Source: Hyphomicrobium_A sp963782555 (GTDB taxonomy: Bacteria; Pseudomonadota; Alphaproteobacteria; Rhizobiales; Hyphomicrobiaceae). Taken from it: a stretch of DNA of 64,000 nt. Both the position numbers and the translations under genes were made by a program. Below the pieces are notes generated by a model that saw nothing but the letters and a program-made list of their open reading frames with translations, ran no database searches and was not told where the DNA came from. The first letter of the stretch is position 1. Each line of letters begins with the position of its first letter. Positions 25,795 through 36,372 of this stretch are shown here, one piece after another. Location of the stretch: assembly GCA_963782555.1 (NCBI GenBank), contig CAWAKB010000004.1, forward strand, positions 372,001-436,000, in the 5' to 3' direction.

Positions 25795-26208
25795 ATGGAC
25801 ACCGCAACCTTATTGCAGGCCATCTACAAGGCCTACCGCGAGAACCGCATAGCCGACATGCTGGGCTATCTCGACGAGCGCTTCCGCTACGTCGTGCACC
25901 TGCCCGAGGAGGCGCTGCCGGGCGGCAACAAGGTGCGCAACAAGGCGGAGACGGCGGCGCTGCTCGACTATATGATGGAGACCTATGATTTTCTCGCCTA
26001 CGACCCGGGACCGATCATTGCCTCCGACAGCAAGGCAACGGTGCAGCCGCTGATCCGCATCCGCGACAAACGGACAGGCAAGGTGCTCGAAACCAAGATC
26101 ACCCATACCTGGCGCGTCAAGGACAGCAAGGCCCTGGAGCTCGATGAGCGCCACGACGTCCTCAAGGTCGAGGCGTTCCTGAAGGCCGTCTCCCAGTCCG
26201 AGGCCTGA
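25795..26208 (+). CDS. NTF2-like (SnoaL-type) protein, paralog of 23769-24230
   Basis: 137 residues with the same fold as the gene 2 kb upstream: LLQAIYKAYRENRIADMLGY, FRYVVHLPEEALP, a central helix MMETYDFLAYDPG, then strands ending in HTWRVKDSKALELDERHDV and KVEAFLKAV. The two proteins probably arose by duplication. The substrate or ligand is unknown. The 266 bases upstream are AT-rich and contain no gene. Confidence 0.8.
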   Translation: MDTATLLQAIYKAYRENRIADMLGYLDERFRYVVHLPEEALPGGNKVRNKAETAALLDYMMETYDFLAYDPGPIIASDSKATVQPLIRIRDKRTGKVLETKITHTWRVKDSKALELDERHDVLKVEAFLKAVSQSEA

Positions 26209-26266
26209 CGGACGCGGCCCCTCCCACACTGCCCCCGACCATAACAGCGCCGCATAAGGCGAAAAC

Positions 26267-26296
26267 TTGCTTTGTTCTGCTATGCTTGGCGATAAT
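26267..26296 (+). promoter_or_regulatory. Candidate promoter of the methylmalonyl-CoA mutase gene
   Basis: TTGCTT (26267-26272) and GATAAT (26291-26296) are separated by 18 bases, 53 bases upstream of the start codon, within a locally AT-richer stretch. Confidence 0.5.
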
Positions 26297-26349
26297 GCGT
26301 CCACGGCCGGCAATCCCGGCCAGCGAACGCGCGAGAGCAAGGCGAAGGC

Positions 26350-28516
<2,167 letters not shown>

Positions 28517-28602
28517 TCGCACGACACCAACCGTTAGAACTTTTGTTAACGCCTGGCGTTCCTCTGCATGACCAAAGCAAGCAACCCCACCACGGAGGAC
28601 CG

Positions 28603-28857
28603 ATGAACGAGCAGATCGAGCCAGGCTTCATGGCCTTCGTCAAAGAGGGCAGCGAGGGCATCGGCGCCGTGCGTGGCGTCTCGTCGGACAATCTCGTCAT
28701 CTTCGTCGAGAACGCCGGCGAGTTCATCGTGCCGATGACGGCGGTCAAGCGCGTGCACGACCACAAGGTCATGCTGAACCCCGGTCTCCTGGACAAGGCC
28801 CTGCTCGATGCCGTCGGCCACGTCCACGACAGCGAGGATCCCAAGCTCGTCGGCTGA
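28603..28857 (+). CDS. Small PRC-barrel-like/DUF2171-like protein
   Basis: 84 residues. The ATG at 28603 has GGAGG just upstream. The sequence IEPGFMAFVKEGSEGIGAVR, then NLVIFVENAGEFIVPMTAVK and VHDHKVMLNP has the beta-barrel rhythm of PRC-like and DUF2171 proteins, ending in an acidic helix. The function is unknown. It follows the mutase by 86 bases but has no obvious link to it. Confidence 0.65.
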   Translation: MNEQIEPGFMAFVKEGSEGIGAVRGVSSDNLVIFVENAGEFIVPMTAVKRVHDHKVMLNPGLLDKALLDAVGHVHDSEDPKLVG

Positions 28858-28928
28858 GCTCTACCGCCTGTCCCCCGGGAAACAGCGCCACGGGCCCGGC
28901 TCCGGCATAAGCCGTCCCAACTCGGGAA

Positions 28929-28954
28929 GGCGCCCCGGCTCAAGGCCGGGCGCC
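28929..28954 (+). terminator. GC-rich hairpin
   Basis: GGCGCCC pairs with GGGCGCC, with an inner GGC/GCC pair and a bulged C, between the PRC-like gene and the next gene. No T-run follows, so its role is uncertain. Confidence 0.3.
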
Positions 28955-28979
28955 CCGCACCACACGGGACGGAGCCACG

Positions 28980-29519
28980 ATGATCCGCACGTTTTTCGCC
29001 GGCCTGGGCGTGATCTTCGCCCTGCTCATAGTCTTCTGCGCGAGCTTCCTTGGCCGGCTCGCCTTCGAGCAGGGCGATCAGCGCCCCGCGCATGAGCGCC
29101 TCGCCGTCACCATCACGCGCGATCTATCGCGCGCCTGGTCGGTCAAGGACATCCGCCCCTACTATTCAGCTGCCGTCGGCCGCAGGCTCGGCACCGCGGC
29201 GGCACAGGAGCCGTTCGACGCGCTCAGGCCGCTCGGCGCCCTGCGCTATGTCGACGACGCGGACGTTAAGACCGGCTGGACGCGCGAGAGGCTGCGCCGG
29301 GTCACCTCGCCGGCAGCCGCCGCCGAGCTTCTGGCCGAGCTCTTGCGCAAAACGGTTCGTGTAACGTTTCTCGCCAAATTCGCCAATGGCTTCGCGCACG
29401 TGACCGTCGAGCTGCGCAACGAAGGCGGGGTCATGAAGCTGTGGCACTTGCGGATCGACAGCCGCGAGCCCCTCCCCGACGCGCCCCCCCGGCGCCCGCA
29501 GGCAATCAGCCACGCTTAA
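28980..29519 (+). CDS. Membrane-anchored hypothetical protein
   Basis: 179 residues. One N-terminal helix (FFAGLGVIFALLIVFCASFL) anchors a domain outside the cytoplasm. The domain (HERLAVTITRDLSRAWSVKD, YYSAAVGRRLG, RPLGALRYVDDADVKTGW, then strands to KLWHLRIDSREP) has the helix-then-sheet order of DUF4019/NTF2-like exported proteins. The tail is proline-rich. No family is firmly recognised. GGAGCCACG precedes the ATG. Confidence 0.65.
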   Translation: MIRTFFAGLGVIFALLIVFCASFLGRLAFEQGDQRPAHERLAVTITRDLSRAWSVKDIRPYYSAAVGRRLGTAAAQEPFDALRPLGALRYVDDADVKTGWTRERLRRVTSPAAAAELLAELLRKTVRVTFLAKFANGFAHVTVELRNEGGVMKLWHLRIDSREPLPDAPPRRPQAISHA

Positions 29520-29632
29520 GCCGGCGCCCCACGCACCGGCTTCTTTTGCACTCCACGCGCACCACCCTGGGCAGCAGCACGGCAGATGGTGTAGGACAGC
29601 CTCCGCAAGGCTGCCGCGCCAGGAAAACCGCC

Positions 29633-30604
29633 ATGCTGACCATCTATGAAGCCAACGGCAAAGGTCTGAAGCTGCACGACCGGGACGCACCCATCACCGG
29701 CAACTGCGTCTGGATCGACCTGTTGCAGCCTACCCCCGACGAGGACCGCTTCGTCGAGGAGGTGCTCATGGTGGACATCCCCACCCGCGCCGAGATGCGC
29801 GAGATCGAGCCCTCCAACCGCTTCTACCAGGAGAAGGGCGCCTACTTCATGACGGCGTCCATCGTCTACAACATCGAGGCCCCGGTACCCTCGACGACGC
29901 CTGTGACCTTCATCCTGGCGGGCGACCGGCTCGTCACCGTGCGCTACGCCGAGCCCAAGGCCTTCCCGCTCTACATGCAGCGCGTGGACAAGGGCGATGC
30001 GCCGTGCGCGACGGGAGCGGCCATCATGATGGGCCTGATCGAGGCCCTCATCCACCGCAAGGCCGACCTCATCGAGCGAATCCAGGACGAGGTGGACCGG
30101 CTGGCACAAGCGATCTTCGATTTGAAAGGCGGCAGCCAGTCGCGGCCCCGCCGATTCGACGTGCTCCTGAAAGGCACCGGCAAGGCGGGCGACATCACCG
30201 CGCGGGCGGAGGAAAGCGCCACCTCGCTCAACCGGCTGTTGCACTTCCTGGTGCAGGCGATGCGCGAGCGCGGTGACGACCCGCGCGTGCGCCAGCGCAT
30301 CAAGGCGGCCCACCGCGACATCAACTCGCTGATGGATCACACACGCTTCTTATCGGGGCGCATCACCTTTCTGCTCGACGCCACGCTCGGCATGATCTCC
30401 ACCGAGCAGAACCAGATCATCAAGCTGTTCTCGGTGATGGCCGTCGTCCTGCTGCCGCCGACGCTGATCGCCTCCATCTACGGCATGAATTTCAAGCATA
30501 TGCCCGAGCTTAGCTGGACCTTGGGTTATCCATGGGCGCTTGGGCTCATGGTGATCGTCGCCGCGATCCCCGTCATCTATTTCCGCCGCAAGGGCTGGCT
30601 GTAG
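29633..30604 (+). CDS. corA: CorA-family magnesium/cobalt transporter
   Basis: 323 residues. The ATG at 29633 with AGGAAAA upstream gives the usual N-terminus; the frame is open further back but that part is not protein-like. A large cytoplasmic domain (LLQPTPDEDRFVEEVL to TRFLSGRITFLLDATLGMIS) precedes two C-terminal membrane helices. The signature YGMNF (GMN motif) follows the first helix, with MPEL in the place of the usual MPEL/MPEI loop, and the C-terminus ends in basic residues (FRRKGWL). It forms pentamers in the inner membrane for Mg2+ uptake. Confidence 0.93.
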   Translation: MLTIYEANGKGLKLHDRDAPITGNCVWIDLLQPTPDEDRFVEEVLMVDIPTRAEMREIEPSNRFYQEKGAYFMTASIVYNIEAPVPSTTPVTFILAGDRLVTVRYAEPKAFPLYMQRVDKGDAPCATGAAIMMGLIEALIHRKADLIERIQDEVDRLAQAIFDLKGGSQSRPRRFDVLLKGTGKAGDITARAEESATSLNRLLHFLVQAMRERGDDPRVRQRIKAAHRDINSLMDHTRFLSGRITFLLDATLGMISTEQNQIIKLFSVMAVVLLPPTLIASIYGMNFKHMPELSWTLGYPWALGLMVIVAAIPVIYFRRKGWL

Positions 30605-30735
30605 ACCCAGGTCCGAATCTCCGGGCCTTGCGAACGCCCCGACGGGATACACTCTGCCGTAATGGCTCTTGTCCAACGGCGTAATTCGCGCCAGCGTAGG
30701 GTGCGGTGTTCCGAGCGGTTGGGGAGAAGCCTCTT

Positions 30736-31290
30736 ATGGATCGACTTGCGTTCAGGCTCGCCCTGGGGACGGGCGTCGTCGCCGCTGCACTCTTTGCTCC
30801 CGCGTTCGAACCTGACCAGATGGCAGGCGTTTTTCAGGGCCGGGCGCTGGCGCAGGATACGTCGCCCGCAAAGCAGGCCTTCGAGGCGGCAAAGGAGCTT
30901 GGCACGGTCGAAGCCTGGGACGCGTTTCTCTCGAACTATCCAGCCGGCTTTTACGCCGATCTGGCGCGCGCCTACGTGAAAAAACTCACAGACCAGCCTG
31001 CGGCGCAGGCCCCAGGTGCGGAAGGGACCGCGCCACCGTCGTGGTGTGGGTCGGCGCAAAATCCGGCAGAGCGGGCGATCTGCCGGGAACCCGATCTGTC
31101 GCGGCTCGACGAAGTCATGAACGTTGCCTACAAGCGGGCCAAGTTCGACAGCCCAAAGTCGGTGGACGAGATCGACCACGAGCAAAAGCGCTGGATCAGC
31201 CGGCGAAACTTGTGCGGCGACGATCCGACGTGCATCCGCAAGCGCTATGACGAGCAGATCCAGGTTCTTGAGAGCTTCTTTGCCAACTGA
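30736..31290 (+). CDS. Exported LprI-like (DUF1311) protein
   Basis: 184 residues. The ATG at 30736 follows GGGGAG. A signal peptide or anchor (LALGTGVVAAALFAP) is followed by a helical segment that looks like a single TPR-type unit (FEAAKELGTVEAWDAFLSNY) and then an LprI N-terminal-type domain: WCGSAQNPAERAIC, REPDLSRLDEVMNVAYKRA, WISRRNLCGDDPTCIRKRYD, with four cysteines paired as in lysozyme-inhibitor-like proteins. It probably acts in the periplasm; lysozyme inhibition is only a family-based guess. Confidence 0.82.
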   Translation: MDRLAFRLALGTGVVAAALFAPAFEPDQMAGVFQGRALAQDTSPAKQAFEAAKELGTVEAWDAFLSNYPAGFYADLARAYVKKLTDQPAAQAPGAEGTAPPSWCGSAQNPAERAICREPDLSRLDEVMNVAYKRAKFDSPKSVDEIDHEQKRWISRRNLCGDDPTCIRKRYDEQIQVLESFFAN

Positions 31291-31866
31291 GCTTGGGCAC
31301 GGGCCGGCATAGAACCGCTGGCATGAGCGCGCTCTGCGCCGCCAGACCACCGAAAGAGAGACGCCCGATGCGGGCAAAAACCGCGGCGGCCGAGTGGAAA
31401 TCGGGGGCCGCCGTGCTCTCCGTCCCGCTCAGTCGCATACGCCCCGCATTCCTTCCCTCGACCCCCGTACGCCGCCCTGGTGCCTATGCGAAGGGCAGCC
31501 GGAGTTGGGCCCAAGATTGCAGCTGCGACTCGCCGTCGCGGCGCTGCACTAGTGCACCGCACAAAACTCCTTAGAAATCCGTGACTACGCCCAATATTAC
31601 GGAATTGTCGCTCAATTTGATGCATTGACCGCCACAATTACCGATGATCGGTTGCGCGCGCCAGGACGGGGGGACAGCCCCTGAACCATGGCGGCAGAAC
31701 AGGTTCTGGTGTTCCGCAACTAGGCCACTCTCCACCCGCAAAGCCCCCTCCCACCAATCGTGACGCCTCCATGAAGGAGCGCACTCCCAGGTCTCGCCGA
31801 GCGGCGAGCTGGTCCGGGGGCTGGGCGTCTGGCCCAGGCAATGCCGCCGTAACAGGAGTGAATGAA
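31291..31866. other. Intergenic region, no gene seen
   Basis: 576 bases. Frames here are short and compositionally unlike the neighbouring genes, and none has a good ribosome site. I found no strong hairpins or repeats. The rlpA ribosome site (AGGAG, 31854-31858) marks its right end. Confidence 0.4.
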
Positions 31867-32481
31867 ATGCGGACCTTTTTCTATTCCGCCTTGGCGGTGG
31901 CGACACTCGGCTTCATGTCGCTCTCGCCGGCCAGCGCCGCGACCCATTGGGAGTGCATGGGGGGCCCTCTGGCCTGCAGCGGCTCACCGGCGGCCTTCAG
32001 CGCCGCGGCCTACAACACCCGCTCGCGCAGCCACGTCTATGCGAGCCGGGGCGAGCGCCGCCATGCCAGCCATCGCTACGAGCGCCGCGTCTCCAGCCGC
32101 AATGCGCGGCCCTACCGGGTGGCCGCCCGCACCGAGCGGCATCACAACAGCAATGCTGCCAGCTTCAGCCGCGCGGCCTATTCCGGGAGCTCCTTCTCTG
32201 GCATGGCCTCCTACTACGGCAGCGAATCGGGCTCGCGCACCGCGTCGGGCGCCCACTTCAACCCCAGCGCCATGACGGCGGCCCATCGCTCGCTGCCGTT
32301 CGGCACCAAGGTGCGCGTCACCAACCGGCGTAATGGCCGCTCGGTGATCGTCACCATCAACGACCGCGGGCCGTTCGTGCGCGGGCGCGTCATCGACCTG
32401 TCGTCGGGGGCCGCCGGCGTCATCGGCATGCGCGGCGCCGGCGTCGCGCCGGTGAGCCTGGAGGTTCTCGGCCGCAGCTAA
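31867..32481 (+). CDS. rlpA: RlpA-like septal ring lytic transglycosylase
   Basis: 204 residues; ATG at 31867, 8 bases after AGGAG (a GTG at 31858 is in frame). The signal peptide (ALAVATLGFMSLSPASA) is followed by an Arg/Ser/His-rich low-complexity linker. The C-terminal double-psi beta-barrel domain is clear: FSGMASYYGSESGSRTASG, FNPSAMTAAHRSLPFGTKVR and VTINDRGPFVRGRVIDLS, including the catalytic-site His and Asp of RlpA-type cleavage of denuded glycan strands. There is no SPOR domain, so septal targeting as in E. coli is not expected. It is followed by a strong terminator. Confidence 0.88.
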   Translation: MRTFFYSALAVATLGFMSLSPASAATHWECMGGPLACSGSPAAFSAAAYNTRSRSHVYASRGERRHASHRYERRVSSRNARPYRVAARTERHHNSNAASFSRAAYSGSSFSGMASYYGSESGSRTASGAHFNPSAMTAAHRSLPFGTKVRVTNRRNGRSVIVTINDRGPFVRGRVIDLSSGAAGVIGMRGAGVAPVSLEVLGRS

Positions 32482-32505
32482 GCGCCAGAGACGACCAACG
32501 GAAAT

Positions 32506-32535
32506 GGGCGGCGGATGCTCCGGCATCCGCCGCCC
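32506..32535 (+). terminator. Terminator of the rlpA gene
   Basis: Perfect 13-bp stem (GGGCGGCGGATGC / GCATCCGCCGCCC) with a TCCG loop, followed by TTCTTGTT, 25 bases after the stop codon. Confidence 0.8.
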
Positions 32536-32594
32536 TTCTTGTTGGGGATAGGCAAAGGGCCGTCGAGCGGTGCCGATGCCTCTACCGCCCGCCC

Positions 32595-32786
32595 TTAGCT
32601 TGCTGTTGCACCGATCGGAGCAGGCACGGCCGGCGGCGTCCACTGGCTGATCCTGGTATCGCGCGTCCCGACAAGAATGAGCCCGATTGCGACGAGCGCC
32701 GCGCCGGCCAGCGCCACCAGCACCGCGGCTGCCGGGCCGCTCAAGGCCGGACGCGACGGAGAGGCATTGGTGGTGACGGATTTCAT
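32595..32786 (-). CDS. Small single-helix membrane protein (63 aa)
   Basis: The ATG at 32786 has GGGGAAG 8 bases upstream. The peptide has a Ser/Thr/Pro-rich N-terminus, one membrane helix (AAAVLVALAGAALVAIGLIL) and a proline-rich tail (WTPPAVPAPIG). No family is recognised. It is convergent with rlpA and divergent from the XRE regulator. Confidence 0.5.
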   Translation of the reverse strand: MKSVTTNASPSRPALSGPAAAVLVALAGAALVAIGLILVGTRDTRISQWTPPAVPAPIGATAS

Positions 32787-33041
32787 GGCTGTCTTCCCCA
32801 TTGAGCTGCGATATCGCGGCCGCGCCGAGCGGCCGCCAATGCGTGTTTCGCGCTTGTGGAACATGAGATCCTCGCCCGGGAAACGCGAGATACCGCGGCG
32901 GCATTGAACGGAAAACGGCGGTGCCGCTTCCTTCCCGTTGCCCCGGCGGGACAAAAACCGGTAAATTCCGATAAGTAGGTTCGCCGTGGCGCTGTCTGCG
33001 CCGCATTGAAGGGCTGTTGCCGCCATGAAGGCCTCCGTCTC

Positions 33042-33803
33042 ATGAAGACCCACGGCTCATCCCGCGAAACCGCCCTGGCCCAGATCAAGACGGCCATGAT
33101 CGAGAAGAAGCTCACCCAGGCGGAGCTCGCCGACGCGTCCGATTGCCACGAGAAGACCATTCAGAACCTCTTGGGCGGGCGCTCGGTGCGCGATCAGACC
33201 CTGTTCGACGTCTGCATGGTTCTGGGCCTCGACTTCGACAAGCTCAAGGCCGCCTGGGACGGCGCAAACGGCAAAGCCAACGAGCTCGAGGGCAACGGCG
33301 GCGTGGTGGCACCGGTCTATATGGGCGCCTATACGCGCGCGGCCGTCGACCACTACATCGGCAGCTACCTGACGCTCAGGCCCTCGTTCTCGCAGTCGGG
33401 CTCGATCGTTGCCTATCGCACCGACGTGACGTGGGACCCGGATTGGCCGAGCCTGCTGTTCCAGGAGCGCGACCGCCCCGACGCGCCCTATTCGCACCGC
33501 GGACGCCTCTACATCCCCGCCTCCTCGATGTTCATCCACCTCGTCTCGCTGACCAAGGGCGCCATGCGCATGGTCGTCGTGTCGCAGATCGACCGCTTCG
33601 GCGAGATGCGGGGCATCATCACGACGCTCTACAAGCACGGCGCCATGCTGCAGCCGGTCGCCACCCCTATCGTCTATGCCAAGCGCGAGGCGTTCAGCGG
33701 CGCCTTCGGCGAGATCACGCCGAAAAACCCCTCATATGCCGAGTACAAGAAGGTGCTCGACGAGACGATGGGGGAAGGCTACGCGCGGCTGGTGGGCCCG
33801 TGA
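33042..33803 (+). CDS. XRE-type helix-turn-helix regulator with a C-terminal sensor-like domain
   Basis: 253 residues. The N-terminal Cro/CI-type HTH spans about 10-62: LAQIKTAMIEKKLTQAELAD, ASDCHEKTIQNLLGG, SVRDQTLFDVCMVLGLDFDK. After a linker, an alpha/beta region of about 160 residues starts VAPVYMGAYTRAAVDHYIGS and contains GSIVAYRTDVTWD, RLYIPASSMFIHLVSLTKG and MRGIITTLYKHG. This C-terminal block is conserved in alphaproteobacterial regulators and may bind a ligand, but I do not know one. The ribosome site is weak. No target is evident. Confidence 0.85.
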   Translation: MKTHGSSRETALAQIKTAMIEKKLTQAELADASDCHEKTIQNLLGGRSVRDQTLFDVCMVLGLDFDKLKAAWDGANGKANELEGNGGVVAPVYMGAYTRAAVDHYIGSYLTLRPSFSQSGSIVAYRTDVTWDPDWPSLLFQERDRPDAPYSHRGRLYIPASSMFIHLVSLTKGAMRMVVVSQIDRFGEMRGIITTLYKHGAMLQPVATPIVYAKREAFSGAFGEITPKNPSYAEYKKVLDETMGEGYARLVGP

Positions 33804-33895
33804 GCGCGCGAACGCCGGCTTCATTCCCGCCGGGGCCCTTGTGACAAGACAGCTCAGTAGCACTGCAGGCCCTAGCGCCGGAGGCGCTTATACCC

Positions 33896-33921
33896 TATAT
33901 GACTGACGGGTCAGTCATATA
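33896..33921. promoter_or_regulatory. TetR operator upstream of the efflux operon
   Basis: TATATGACTGAC and its exact reverse complement flank two G residues (12+2+12). The site lies 12 bases before the TetR start codon, just ahead of the GGAGGG ribosome site, so binding would block transcription of the whole TetR-HlyD-ABC operon. Confidence 0.85.
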
Positions 33922-33933
33922 GGAGGGCCGGGG

Positions 33934-34626
33934 ATGGCCACCCGTACGCAAGCGCGCAAGACCCAGGCCGGCGCGCGGCGGCCTCCGACCAAGGCCGCAG
34001 CCAAGAAACCTGCACGGACGCGCAAGGTTGCGCCGGCTGCACGCAAACAGGCGATCCTCGATGCTGCGCTGACGGTGTTTGCCGAGTGCGGCTTCGAGGC
34101 GGCGCGGCTCGATGATGTCGCCGCCCGCGCCGGCGTCGCCAAAGGCACGCTCTACCTCTACTTCAAGGACAAGGAAGCGCTGTTCGAGGAGCTGCTCCGC
34201 GGCGCGGTATCTCCGGTTCTGGAGGGCGTGGCAGCCCTTGCAGCGGTGCCCGACCTGCCCTTCGACAAGGCGCTTCAAGCCCTCTTCTCCGTGTTCGAAC
34301 GCGAGGTCCTGGGAACGAAGCGCAAGCTCCTGCTCCGCCTCATCCTGGCCGAGGGCCCCCGGTTCCCGCACATTGCCGAGCTGCACTATCGCACTGTGGT
34401 GGCGCGCGTCCTGCCTCTGATCCAGAAGATCGCCGAACGCGCCGCCGCGCGCGGAGAGCTTGCCAGCGATGCCGTTGTGCGCTTTCCGCAGCTCATCGCC
34501 GCGCCATTGGTCATGGCCGTCATCTGGGACGGGTTGTTCGCCAAGATCAAACCTCTCGACGTGGCGGGCTTTCTGCGGGCCCATCGCGAGATTCTCACCG
34601 CAAAGCCAAGAAAGCGTTCGCCATGA
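33934..34626 (+). CDS. TetR-family repressor of an ABC efflux operon
   Basis: 230 residues. A basic 37-residue leader (ARKTQAGARRPPTKAAAKK) precedes the HTH: RKQAILDAALTVFAECGFEA, ARLDDVAARAGVAKGTLYLYF, KDKEALFEEL. The C-terminal domain (LLLRLILAEGPRFPHIAEL) resembles the CecR/YbiH-AcrR group that controls YbhGFSR-type exporters. GGAGGG precedes the ATG. It overlaps the HlyD gene by four bases (ATGA), so the repressor and transporter are one transcription unit with autoregulation through the adjacent palindrome. Confidence 0.92.
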   Translation: MATRTQARKTQAGARRPPTKAAAKKPARTRKVAPAARKQAILDAALTVFAECGFEAARLDDVAARAGVAKGTLYLYFKDKEALFEELLRGAVSPVLEGVAALAAVPDLPFDKALQALFSVFEREVLGTKRKLLLRLILAEGPRFPHIAELHYRTVVARVLPLIQKIAERAAARGELASDAVVRFPQLIAAPLVMAVIWDGLFAKIKPLDVAGFLRAHREILTAKPRKRSP

Positions 34627-35432
34627 GCCGTCTGAGAGCAGCGATCGGCATCGTTCTGCTTGTGCTGATTGGGGCCGTTGGCGCCATCTACTATTTCCAC
34701 GCCAACGGTACGCCGCCCGAGTACCAGGGATGGATCGAGGCCGACTTCATATTTGTGAGCCCCGACGAGATCGGCCGCATCGAGAAGCTCTATGTGCGCG
34801 AGGGCTCCAAGGTCGAGGTCGGCACTCCGCTCTTCCGGCTCGATGATGAGCTGCAGCGCGCGGCCGTCAACGAGAACGAGGCCTATGTCGCCAATGCCAA
34901 GCAGGAGTATGCGCGCGCCGACGTGCTGGTGAAGAAGGCCGTGGGCACGCAGAAGGCCCTGGATGACGCCGCCGCGATCCTGCGCTCGGCCGAAGCGAAG
35001 CTCAACTCGGCAAAGACCCGGCTCGATCGCCGCGAAAGGGTGAGCCCGGTCGCCGGGACCATTCAGGAGGTCTACTTCCGCGGCGGCGAGATGGTGCAGC
35101 CGGGCCATCCGATCGTGTCGATCCTGCCGCCCGGCAACGTCAAGGTGCGCTTTTTCGTGCCGCAGGCGACGCTGCCCTCGATCCACATCGGGGACCGCGT
35201 GCTCATCCACTGCGACGGCTGCCACAAAGACCTCGGTGCCCGTGTCAGTTTCATTTCGGCGACGGCCGAGTATACGCCGCCGGTCATTTACAGCCTGGAG
35301 GAGCGGGCGCGGCTGGTGTTTCGCATCGAGGCGATCCCCGAGCATCCCGAGGACGTGCGCATCGGCCAGCCCGCCGACGTCACGCTGCAAGAGGCCCGGA
35401 CGCCGGAGCCGACGAAACATGCCGAAAAGTGA
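34623..35432 (+). CDS. HlyD-family periplasmic adaptor
   Basis: 269 residues, with an N-terminal membrane anchor (IGIVLLVLIGAVGAIYYF), a biotinyl-lipoyl-like half motif (GRIEKLYVREGSKVEVGTPLF), a coiled-coil hairpin (about 75-140) and the second half GTIQEVYFRGGEMVQPGHPI, then a beta-barrel region. It links the inner-membrane ABC exporter to an outer-membrane channel, as YbhG does. It overlaps both neighbours (4 and 14 bases). Confidence 0.9.
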   Translation: MSRLRAAIGIVLLVLIGAVGAIYYFHANGTPPEYQGWIEADFIFVSPDEIGRIEKLYVREGSKVEVGTPLFRLDDELQRAAVNENEAYVANAKQEYARADVLVKKAVGTQKALDDAAAILRSAEAKLNSAKTRLDRRERVSPVAGTIQEVYFRGGEMVQPGHPIVSILPPGNVKVRFFVPQATLPSIHIGDRVLIHCDGCHKDLGARVSFISATAEYTPPVIYSLEERARLVFRIEAIPEHPEDVRIGQPADVTLQEARTPEPTKHAEK

Positions 35433-36372
35433 CACCGCCGCCCAACGCCAGCCGGAGCTTGCCATCGACGTCCACGGCCTGACCAAGGCGTTCGGCGGCA
35501 AGGTGGTCGTGCGCGATCTCTCCTTGCAGGTGCGGCGCGGCGAGATCTACGGCTTTCTCGGCCCCAACGGCTCGGGCAAGACCACGACGCTGCGCATGAT
35601 CTGCGGGCTGCTGACACCGGACGGCGGCCACGGCACCTGCCTCGGCCACGACATCCTCACCGAGCGCGACGAGATCAAGCGGCGTGTCGGCTACATGACG
35701 CAGCGGTTCAGCCTCTATGAGGACCTCTCGATCAAGGAAAACCTGGAGTTCGTGGCCCGCGTCTACGGCGTGCCCGATCCGAGCGGGGCGGCGCGCGAGG
35801 CGATAGCGCGCCTCGGGCTCAAGGGTCGCGAGACGCAATTGGCGGGAACGCTGTCGGGCGGCTGGAAGCAGCGCCTGGCGCTCGGCGCCTGCATCCTGCC
35901 AGGCCCCGAGCTGTTGCTGCTCGACGAGCCCACCGCCGGCGTCGACCCCAAGGCGCGGCGCGAGTTCTGGGGCGAGATCCATACGCTCGCCGCCCGCGGC
36001 ATGACCGTGCTCGTCTCCACCCACTACATGGACGAGGCCGAGCGCTGCCACGAGATCGCCTACCTCGCCTACGGGAAGCTTTTGGCCAAGGGCACGATCC
36101 AGGAGGTGATCGCCGGCTCGCACTTGCGCACCTACACCGTCAGCGGCCCCGGTCTCAACGGCTTGGCCGAGAAGCTCATCGGCCGCCCCGGCGTCGACAT
36201 GGTGGCCCCGTTCGGAAACAATCTGCACGTCGCCGGGCGCGACGGAGACGCTTTGGACGCGACCGTTGCCAGCTACCGGGACCAGCCCGAGCTGCACTGG
36301 AGCCTATCCACCCCCTCGCTGGAGGACGTGTTCATCGACCTGATGGGTCGGACCGCGGACAACTACCCATGA
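35419..36372 (+). CDS. ABC exporter ATP-binding subunit (YbhF/DrrA-like)
   Basis: 317 residues. The ATG at 35419 overlaps the HlyD end. Motifs: Walker A GPNGSGKT, Q-loop MTQRFSLYEDLS, signature LSGGWKQR, Walker B LLLLDEPTAGVDP and the H-loop STHYMDEAERC. The C-terminal 90 residues are the DrrA-type extension (TPSLEDVFIDLMG). It powers export of an unknown hydrophobic compound with the permease that follows. Confidence 0.94.
   Translation: MPKSDTAAQRQPELAIDVHGLTKAFGGKVVVRDLSLQVRRGEIYGFLGPNGSGKTTTLRMICGLLTPDGGHGTCLGHDILTERDEIKRRVGYMTQRFSLYEDLSIKENLEFVARVYGVPDPSGAAREAIARLGLKGRETQLAGTLSGGWKQRLALGACILPGPELLLLDEPTAGVDPKARREFWGEIHTLAARGMTVLVSTHYMDEAERCHEIAYLAYGKLLAKGTIQEVIAGSHLRTYTVSGPGLNGLAEKLIGRPGVDMVAPFGNNLHVAGRDGDALDATVASYRDQPELHWSLSTPSLEDVFIDLMGRTADNYP

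Noticed and set aside
31293..31574. Frame of 93 residues between the LprI-like and rlpA genes
   Set aside because: Composition is Arg/Ser/Pro-rich, typical of non-coding GC-rich sequence, and no ribosome site is present.
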